Shown here: positions 14,301 to 24,600 of the stretch, one piece after another
Position numbering within the stretch: the first letter of the stretch is position 1
How the letters are laid out: each line of letters starts with the position of its first letter
Assembly (NCBI GenBank): GCA_009760855.2
Contig: WPIO01000024.1
Location: 4,674,501 to 4,738,500 of the forward strand
Source: Cristatella mucedo
Lineage: Eukaryota; Bryozoa; Phylactolaemata; Cristatellidae
Direction of reading: 5' to 3'
Length of the DNA stretch: 64,000 nucleotides
Notes under the pieces: model-generated
Seen by the model: the letters and a program-made list of their open reading frames with translations, nothing else
Databases searched by the model: none
Told to the model about the DNA's origin: nothing
Translations under genes and position numbers: made by a program

Positions 14301-17300
14301 CTTACAGAGGGCTGCCTGCAAATGGCTAGCTTACAATTGTGAATGGCTAGCCGTGAAGCAGTATTATTAATGAAGCTTTCATAATTGAGGCTGCTATCAA
14401 AGGCGATATCTAAATTCCGAACTAAGATTAGGTCGCACACCTGCATCACCTTTTAGATGTGCACAGCCTTCTAGCCCAGCCAGAAACCTTTGATTTTCCG
14501 TGAGTAGCAGTACTGTTTTATTGTCGTTACGTTTAGAAAAGTTTGCCGACATACATGGCCAAATATCTGCATGGCAATTAATCAATGTCACAGTCACTGT
14601 AGCACACTCCGGAGGTTTAAATGACACATAAATCTGAGTTTCTTCAGGATAAAAGCTATACACTGTTCCATTGACCCTAATCACATTTGCCAAATGTAAA
14701 ATATAAAGTTGCAATTCCAAAGGACCAATGATAGACATTTTAAGGACTCCACAGGTGATTGCTCTGGTGCATGATACCAAACTGCGTTCTATATGTATTG
14801 AATATGAACGGAAAGTTCATGTTTCAAGTTCATTTTCAGTTCAATAAACCACAAGGTAATTTTGCTGCGAAAAATCTCTTCAGAAGACAAAACGTACATG
14901 ACTTCTATTATAAATTTCCGCCTTTTAAAAACTGAACACTTTTAAAACCACACTTACTGATTGTTCAGTCATGCAGCTGTCGTACCTCGTGGTGAATACT
15001 AAATGAGTTGAGTTTACTTTTGGTTTGCATTCATTACCCAAAAGTGTTACCTCTTCTGGCGATAGCATTGGATAAGCATCTTTCACGAAAGAGACAGTCA
15101 TTCTGTCAGATTCACATTGGATATTCAATCCAGTTGCTGCAAGTCAGAGCAGTTACAAACATGTTAGCTTTTATACCACGCCACATGTTCACAAAGGTAC
15201 AAACTAAATTGACAAGTTGCAAGGTACTAACCTGTGCATTGTTCCGTCAACACGTCCCATTTCATGTAAGTGGGGCAAGTGCACCTGCTTGAACCAATAG
15301 TATTCACGCAACCGTGTGAGCACCCTCCATTTTCTTCGAGGCACTCATCGACATCTAGTAAATTAAATTAGTGATAAAACTTTAAAACTATTTTCTAACC
15401 ATTGAATACCACATAAAACATCTCATACAAAATCTGCGTACACACAGCATTTACATACCGATGCAAGCTGTCAGGTTTCCAGGAGCAGGAGAATATCCAT
15501 GTCGGCAGCCACAAATTTCCGACGAATTAACTGGGTTGCTGTAGCAGATCTGGCTGCAACCGCCATTTTGTTCTCGGCATCTTGATTCTTGCAATAAAAA
15601 GTATCATGGTATTCACCAAGAATTTATCTTGCTTCGCAAAGCTCAGTGAGATACTTAGTGAAATCGTAAATATTTATGGGTAACGCCTATGTAAGTATTT
15701 TATAAGCTAATGTTTTAATAAAGCAATCGAGTAGCACTTTAGGAGAATCTATCCAATATTATCACTTGATAACCTACTACTCTGCATGAAGAATCATAGC
15801 ATTTGTATACTGCTGCGTCCTCAAAGTTTTAAGCTACATTTCTTGTGCATTCGAATGTCTTGCGCATGGTATATTAATGGTGTCTGCATCAGTAAGAAAA
15901 CCTGAGAAAATTCTCCGTGCCAGTGGACAGGCGACAGATCCAGCGTTTAAGTACTTTAAAAAGCAAACTAGTGGTAGGCAAATTCTACACTATTGAGAAA
16001 TAGGTTGTACTGAAAGTCCAGGTTGCCAGTTCATTCACATACTAGATATTATTATAGGCTACAGGTTTAAACATGAATGAAAGCTGTCATATGAACCGGC
16101 GTGATAGCCATCCAGGTCTTGAACACGTTGGGCCGAGCTTGTACTTCGAGGAAGGTCGTAAGCCAGCAATAAAGTAGACGGATTTTGTACTTGATACTCC
16201 GGAGAAAGGGATAGATATAGAGAGCTAGTGAAAGAAAAAGAGAAAGCGACCAATAGAGAAATACAGAGACGGAAAGGGAGAGAGAGAGAGATAGCGAGGG
16301 AAAAGAGAAATAAGCTACGTTCTTTAGTGGTTGATTTGTATTGACATTTAAAAAATTGCATCGACATGACAGTCAGTATAAGTGGGCAAATGATAGCCTC
16401 TTCCTTCTGGACATGGAGGCACAGTGAAGAGCGTTATAGCTTACAATCGCGATCGGGTTTGGTTTGTAGCGTGGAAGCTACATTGAACATTACTATTATG
16501 AAGCACATCACAAACACATTCAACAGTATCCCTAAAAAGCAAGTGCAGGCATTGAGGTAACTGACGACTAACTTATAAACAAAGCTAACTTGAATGCTGA
16601 TGACATCCCGAGCACTAGGTTTAGTATAGAGTGATCCTATTACACATGTTGCCCAATTTGCTACAAAATCTTTACATTAAGTAATTAGCAAGTTTATAAT
16701 GCAAAGACTGCATCACCATGCAAAACAGCATCAAGCAAACTGAGCTGGCAGTGTGGAGCTCATGCACGATACCAGGATGGAACACCCCGAGGTTACTGAT
16801 CTCTCAATCTAAAAGAAGGTATGTGTGCCATGCAAATATGAAGCTGAGTCGGGGCTATTACCCTTCTACTTAAAAAGAGTATCCTGATGACTTTTTTCGG
16901 TGCAAAGAAGGAATCAGCTGATGCTGTTATCACCTGCTAAGTCTGAGAAGACACGTTTACGACCTTTCCACTTCTCAGCAGCCTGCACTAATTTTGCACC
17001 AGTTCTTGACCTGCTGCTATCCGAACTAGTTCCCAATATGGCGAGACATCTCACCACTGCTGTTCTTACTTCATTATTTTATCTGAGAATACAATCAGCC
17101 TATATTTAGCTCCTACCATCAGAAAGGCTGGAACTTCATCTCGACTTACGTAATGACATCCTTTGACTTCTCACTACACCTCTTTTCACTGCCATGCACT
17201 GGCTAGCCGTCGATCAGCTCCTGTATCACTCACAGCAGACGTTCTGCCGCTTGGCTGTGCAACTTAAAAAGCAACCAGCTTATCAAAATTGTGGTCCTGT

Positions 17301-18587
17301 CTGTTATTTTGAGTTCCCTTTGTTCTCTTGCACGGCCATACTTTTCGAATAACAGGCCGGTACATCACTAAGCGATGCAAAAAATGCACACCCAGCTGAG
17401 CTGTGCCTTTAAACGATTGGTAGTTTAATGCGAAACAATCTTTGATCTCCCAGTGCAGATCGGTTGCGTTGGACCTCCTGATAATAGGGAGGATTTGAGC
17501 AATATATATCGTAAATAAGGCTCTTAAAACGCAAATCATCTAGCGTCGTCGTGAACAACCCAGAAAAAATCAGTATTTCCTAAAATGTAGGTTCTAAATG
17601 CACTTGAACAATACTTGTCTGATATGAAGACATCTCATGATTTTGTGAAATTTAAAATGAGTCCTCAGTGCACCGGCTCTCGCAGCATCACGGTGTCCTA
17701 GTGCAATGTCCTCAGTGTGCCTATGGTTCTGCCAATGTATATAATTGCTGATATATGATTCTGCAAATATATAACAGTATTATCTGCTACAAACTGTCTT
17801 TTAATTGTGTTAGAGGCTCAGCCAATGACCTGAAAAAGAATAATGGACAGCACGGTGGACCACAAGGATGATTCGGATTGTGGGACTTTTAAAGGTTGCC
17901 ATAGACGTTTAACTGGAAACAATGGCATTTGTGACTGACAAGCCTTTCTGCCATTTGTTCCAATTGAATCTCTAGACACTCAAAACATTTCTCAAATTTG
18001 AGCTCCTGTACTGTACTCAAAACCTCGCCGGAACTTGATTTGGGTATACTTTCCTCTTATCAGCTGCTAAACTTTGTTATCAGTATGCAATTTAGTGCCG
18101 CTGCGTTATCTGGTCTATCTTTTCTCTGTATGTGACTACTTCAACCCCTTATTTCATCAAAGGAGGTGACGGAAGAATAAAATAACGGGCTGAGTAATGC
18201 CAGCAAACGAAAAGTTACATAGACAAAATTCAACTAGTTAAGCTACTAAATATTATTATTGAGATTATTTCAATACTTGCTTAGCCCTGCATTCACACAG
18301 GTTTTTAAGTGCTCGCCTTAAAGAATGACGTCAAGATGGATGCATTTGTTGACCGAGGTCATGGGCCCGAGCCCTAGGGAATGCGGTGCACCCGAATAGA
18401 AAGACTATGTTCTCTTACAGCACTGTGCAAATGAATTATACATGTATATATATATATATATTTTTTTTATATATATATTTATATTATATAAATATATTTT
18501 AATATATATATATGTGTGTGTGTAAATATATTTGTATATATTGATATATGTGTGCGTGCGTGTGTGTGTGTGAGCGCGAGCGCGCGC

Positions 18588-18667
<80 letters not shown>

Positions 18668-21600
18668 TACGCCACTCACCATTACATCTTAGCCACAAGT
18701 CATAACTTCCCTGCAGTAGGAGATTTATTTGAGACAGGCTGAAGCATTGAGCAATGGTAGACTCATTTCCCAGGCAATTCACAGCTGCCAGATTCATGCG
18801 GTTGGAGTATTCGTGCGTATAATAATAGTTATTCGTCCCATAGCCATACAGGTATCGTCCGTATCCCAGGCTCCTACACAAGACATTACCAGTCTGACTT
18901 GAAATACTTCCGTAGTGGTTAGGTGACAATGCTCTCACCCATGACCTGAAATAAAACTTTTGAAGTTTGCAATCTTGTAAAAAAATCGAGATTCAACCTA
19001 CTTTAATCAACAAATATTCAAACAAACAAGAATACATGCTTATTCTTTCCTATTGAAATTGTATTAGTATTACTGGGTTGTTCGTTTGCTTGAATCCCGA
19101 AATTCACGGCAGCCAACTGCCACATTAGTAGATGCTGTATCTCCCTGCTATATTGATTGAGTTTATGGTCAGGATAGTTTGCCATTGTAATGCAACACCA
19201 TAAAATTCCATATTACTGAAATTAACGTTAAATTAGATAGTAATTTGAAAAGATTTACGAAGCACATTATAAATAGCCGAAGTTTCGGCGTACAAACTCT
19301 ATTCATATTAACCTAATATTGCTGTTTCGGTTTTGCACAACTAAACAGGACCTGCAAGAGGTTTAACGAGCCGAGCAGATATAAAAAATATTTATTTTTA
19401 TTTTTATGGCTTTTACTACAGTGCTATGAAATTTTAAAATTATCACTTTTCAGACTGGTTTGCATTTGGCTGTCTGGTCAGCACAAACGTGCCCAGAATT
19501 GCGGTAGAAAGGGTCCCACAACCTGTATCTTTTTAAACTAAGCCTAAGGTTTATGGTACTAGTATGACGAAAAAGATGGTAAATTGCAAGCAACACCGAA
19601 TTTTTAAACCGTTTAACGTTCCAGCTTTAAACTATGCTAGCGATCACATACTGTTTTTCGACAATGCTTAGTGGCTGGAAATAGATCTAGTTTCCTAGTG
19701 GCTCTAAGCTCACCCATTTTTTATTTTTAGTATCAGGTTGAAAGCTGAGCTTAATAGAAGAATGTGAACTATGCGAGTTACGAAACGCAAATGTCGTACT
19801 TTTGGAACCGCTAGTCTTTAATAATAATAATAATAATGTACTTGATAAAGCGCCCTCAGAGAACGTAATCTCTTTATAGGTGCTTTACATTTGCTGCAAA
19901 GGGAAATGCAATTGAATGGTAACTAAAATCATGCTTTAAAAACAAACAAAATGAATAACATAGTTAGGGGTGACATGCACAGGGTCAGCATGCAAATGTG
20001 GTTAGTGGCAGCATGCACAGTGTCAGCATGCATAAGCACGTGAAGGACGAATCACAGGGACCCACTAAATGCTGTCCTTAATAGGTGTGTTTTTAAGTTC
20101 CTTTTAAATGTGGTCAGGTCAGGGAATGTTCTGACGCAGGTTGGGAGTGAGTTCCAGGTTTTGGGAGCATACGAACTAAATGCACGGTCTCCATAGGATT
20201 TAAGGTTTGTACGAGGTATTTGAAGACTGTTCGATTTTGAAAAGCGGGTGGTACGATGCTTGGCCTGATGGGGGAGTATGTCGGAGAGATAGGCTGGAGC
20301 CATAGAATGAAGGGACCTAAAAGTGAGCGACAAAACCTTGAAGTCAATCCGTTGCTTGACTGGTAGCCAGCGCAGGTCGGCGAGAAGTGGAGTAATGTGG
20401 CAACTGCGACGCTCACGACAGACAAGCCTGGCTGCAGAGTTTTGCACCAGCTGCAATCGCCTGATCGCACATGCTGGTAGGCCAGTAAGCAGTGAGTTGC
20501 AGATGTCGAGACTGGATGTCACGAATGCATGGACCAACTTAGACGTGGGATCCTTATTTAAGCGAGCCCGAATTTAAAAATGAGAAGCAGTCATTTCATT
20601 CAGATTTATCATGGAGGAGACGGCTATACGGAAATTAGTGGTTGTACTCACAATCTTGCAATGAACGAAAAAACCAATAAGCTTATGCTGAATAGGTGGC
20701 CTAGCCTCTGCCAATCTGCTTGTGCTACATAAGATTGTTTTGAGTTGGGCTCCGAATTCACAGGATACACCAGAGCTCACTCAAGCACTTCTGGAGGAGC
20801 TGAGTTAAGAATTTTGAGCATTTTTTGCCTTGCACTTGTGCTTTTGAATTTTTGAGCACTGTTTACCAAGCCAGTGCTCAATGGGCATTCAGTTGTACAA
20901 TCCAGGAAACTAATAGGCGATATGAGCAGTAAGCCAGAACTCAGTAAATGTTAAGCGACAGTTCAGAATACGAATTGGTTATGCCAAAGAAAGACCTCGG
21001 AAAATTAGCATGAACTCTTAAATACTAACTCAGAATAAACGCCTCTCTATTACCTTCCTGCCGTTCTACTTCTACGATCACAGATTTTTTGCAGCCGTGT
21101 ATAATTAACATAAGAAATATGACCTTGAAAATAGTACCTATACACTGAAACTTCAAGCCTAGCAAGCAAGTTCCAGTTTGACCTTTGAGCTGATAACACT
21201 AAAGAGTCAGCACGTCCTATGATGTATACAGATCTCAGGAACGCATAAGTGGGGAAAGCCTAACTGCTTATTTTGCTTGATCTTTCGGCAGCACATGATT
21301 TCATTAATCGTCACTTACTTCTTGACTGCCTCCCGTCTTACCCCAGCATTATCCACCCTAAAGTATCATGGTTTAGGTCTTATTCCGGTGGTAGACTCCA
21401 GAATATTGATTAGAACAGAAATCATCATCCGAGGAAACACCGAAGTATGATGCACCTCAGGCAGGCTCTGTGCTTGGTATTCTTCTAGTGGCAACGAATA
21501 CTCGGCGATTCGATTGCCAGGCATAATCTAGGTTTTCATTTCTTTGCCGGAGACTCTCACTTGCACTTATACTGTATTCACCCTCACCCTTTCTGTACGA

Positions 21601-24600
21601 CAAACCATCTGAAATTCTTTCTGCACATATTGCTACATCAACGTATGGATGACAGCGACACTTTTCAAATTAGATGAAGATAAAATCCAAGTTCCTACTT
21701 ATGGGCTAATCAAGTGGCATGCCGAAATTGGAAAATGTAACCCAAAAAATACGCTACGACAGCGTATCACCTATAGTATATGCTCAAAATCTAGGTTTCC
21801 GGTTTCAAATTGACGCTTTCCTGGGTGACCACGTCAGTTCCATAGTAGAGTTCGCCTAATTTCAGCTAAATAACATCTCTAATAAATGAGCTAGCATAGT
21901 TCAAGATACTACGTGGAAATTGGTCTATTTACTTGCAACATTCCGCTTCGACTTCGGCAACTCACTAATTCTTGGTCTATTGAACTGTGCAATACAGAAA
22001 TTAAATACTAGCTTATTCAACAGCCTCTTTTGTATAGCGACAGAAGAGCCTTTACGGTTACCACCACCGTTTTTAAAGACAATTATGGATCACCAACGAC
22101 AGGATTCCAACCCCCGACCTCAACCAACGTCGGGAAAAGAAACCGCCTTACCTAGATCAAGTACTTACAGTTGCTTTAAATTCTGCAGCTAGTCTTGTCA
22201 GTCGTGATTGTCCCTGTCGCCTCATCGAATAACATCTTGCCGACCTGCACTGGCTTATAACCCAGCACCACATCGACTTCCAGGATCTGCCACTCACTTT
22301 AAAGTCCGTTCGTTTTCTGGCTCATGCCTAGCTACATGAAACACTCTCAATCAGGGTAAGAATCGTGCCGCCCGATTTTGGTTCAATTCATTTAGCTACA
22401 CCTCATACGTTCCTTTAAGTGTTTTGAAAATCGTGCCTTTAATTAACATGCTCTCAAAGACTGTAAACTCCTCCCTATTGATGTCATGACATTTCTCCAC
22501 TTGATGACATTTAAAAAGGATCTCGAAGCCCACCTTTTGACAGCATTTGGTTGGTACTTGTAAACTTTTCTTAATTGGCTCATTAATGCCGACACTGTGA
22601 ATAATGTTTGTGTGTACATCTCTGTCTGTAACTTTACAAATACCATGTGGCTTGTAGGCAAGAACGTTCTGTATAGCATGCTCAAAGCCTAAGCAGCTAT
22701 CGGTATGCATTTTGTATCCAACCGATTCCATCTCACAAAGCATAGAGAAAGTGAGTAGCGTGGCTGAGTCAGGAGAGCAGTTGTGGTAGTGAATAGTATT
22801 AAAGAAGCAGTTCATGACGGATGGAAATTGAGGTCATATTCGGAAGCGGGAAAGTATTTGTCCGTGCCTATGAATTGTGGAAGTGATTTCCACAGTCTAG
22901 TACCTGAAGAGAAAAAGCTTCTGTCACCAACGGACTTTACCCGGATGAATGGAGCAGCTGGTTTATTGTCCAAGCAGAACCTAAGGGCATGAGGAAGCTG
23001 AAACTGGAGCAAGTAGCTCAGGTTAGTATGAAGAAGCCAAGCCATGATGCCACTATTATTGTTACCGTGCATATCACCCTAACCATATTAGGCTTATTAA
23101 AATCGTGCGTTTCACGACAAATCTTTTGATCATGCTTACCGTACTCATTTAAAGAGCCTAAAAAGTGGTTAAGCTGTCTGAGAGGGCTATGCTAAGCAAA
23201 TGTGATGTATTTCTTATACTTATGAAATTAACCACTTCCATACTCACTGCAACAAATTTAGTAGCCATATAATTTATTATGATATTACATTGTATTAAAA
23301 TATTAGTAACTCTATTATCACAGCATTACTGAGCTAGTGAACATTTTAAAGTCTGAGCCAGGCTCTCGGAAAGATGCTTTGATCAACTTTGAGAGCAACA
23401 TGAGAATAAATAGCATCTCTCGTCAAACACAAGGCATTCCTAGCAATTTTACGTGGAAAAGTGATCTGCCTCACTGAAATAGCGATCAGATATCACACCA
23501 AAGTTGAAGTCTGAGCTTAGTTAACGTTTCAATTGGTATTCTGAATAACCCGGAACACTCTTTGGACCAACTTCGAACTCCGAGGCAGTGAAGAAGCAAT
23601 ATTTTATCGGAAATACATTTTATTAACATTGTATCAATTTTAAATGAACAAATAAGTTTAGAATGTCTACTAAATTACTTCCAATAAAATTTTCGGCAAT
23701 CGTTATGACATCCTTTTATAAACTCTCTAACCGTGATGCAATGTTCTGGTAGGCTTCTGAAACAAAAACAACCGCCAGCTTTCCTGAATAGGAAGGCTCG
23801 TGGTTCATTATTGCCTAGCTAAAATGCCTTAATTGATACAAAATAAAAAAAACTGATGATTTATTACCCGCCTCTTTGAAAACAAAAACTTTTGACAATT
23901 AAAGTTTCTGTGTGAGGAAAATACTTAATTACAAGAGGTAATCTGATGGTTCGGGTTTTCTATTTAGGTAGCGTAAGGTAAACTAGAACGTTTTCTACTA
24001 AAATGCAGTCCAGCAGTGAATTTAATAGAATAACGTCATGGCTTTATTTTTGTTCCGCATTTATGGCAGAAAGAAAGAGAGACATTGGAGAGAGAGAGAG
24101 AGAGAGAGAGACAGAAAGAGAGAGATTTCTGCTTAGCTGTGCATTTGGACTTTACTGCACCACATCTTGGCTGTACCACATGTAAGCACAGTCAAGATCA
24201 TGCAGGATCGCATTATCTTTAAGGTTCCCAATAAAAATTGCTTTTCTTTAAACAATGTTCTAGCCCTGGCCAACGCATTACCTCAATTTAGTATCCTGAC
24301 GACCTGATTAGCCAGATTGTCACTAGTATCACTCAAGCAGCACTAAGAAATTACATTTCGTAGTAGAGCTATCACATTATTATAAGAGCAAAGTGCGATC
24401 ATGAATAAAAAATATCAACATCTGTAAAACAGAAAGAGCAAAACTACATGTGAATCTAACTTTTTTGTGGTATCAATCTTGGTACATCAACAGTCAAAAA
24501 TTAGTTGTTTTCGTTTGATCCTCACATGAGATGCCTTAAGATCTTTCCGGAACAGTTATGAGCATTCATGCCAAAAATAGTGTCCAGATCAACCTTAAGA

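Larger units (their letters stand above)
21240..23215 (+). mobile_element. LINE-A, decayed, split by SINE-1 and LINE-B
   Basis: A plus-strand copy starting in the RT region ([10 protein letters not shown]-like, CTTTCGGCAGCACATGATTTC at 21285) and running to the 3' UTR. It is interrupted by SINE-1 at 22012-22168 and an antisense LINE-B at 22596-23075, then completes with its tail to 23215. The two insertions show it is older than both. Confidence 0.8.

Noticed and set aside
17264-17539. 91-residue minus-strand frame near the SRCR-EGF intron
   Set aside because: No domain signature, no matching splice phase, and no match to the repeat families recognised here.
18405-18682. Protein with long His-Thr run continuing from the SRCR exon
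   Set aside because: The run is translation of the intronic (CA)n after a consensus GTGAGT donor at 18679; the exon ends at 18680.
20052-20537. 161-residue conserved protein gene
   Set aside because: It is the C-terminal end of LINE-A ORF2, repeated in many copies in the window and followed by the LINE-A 3' UTR and tail.
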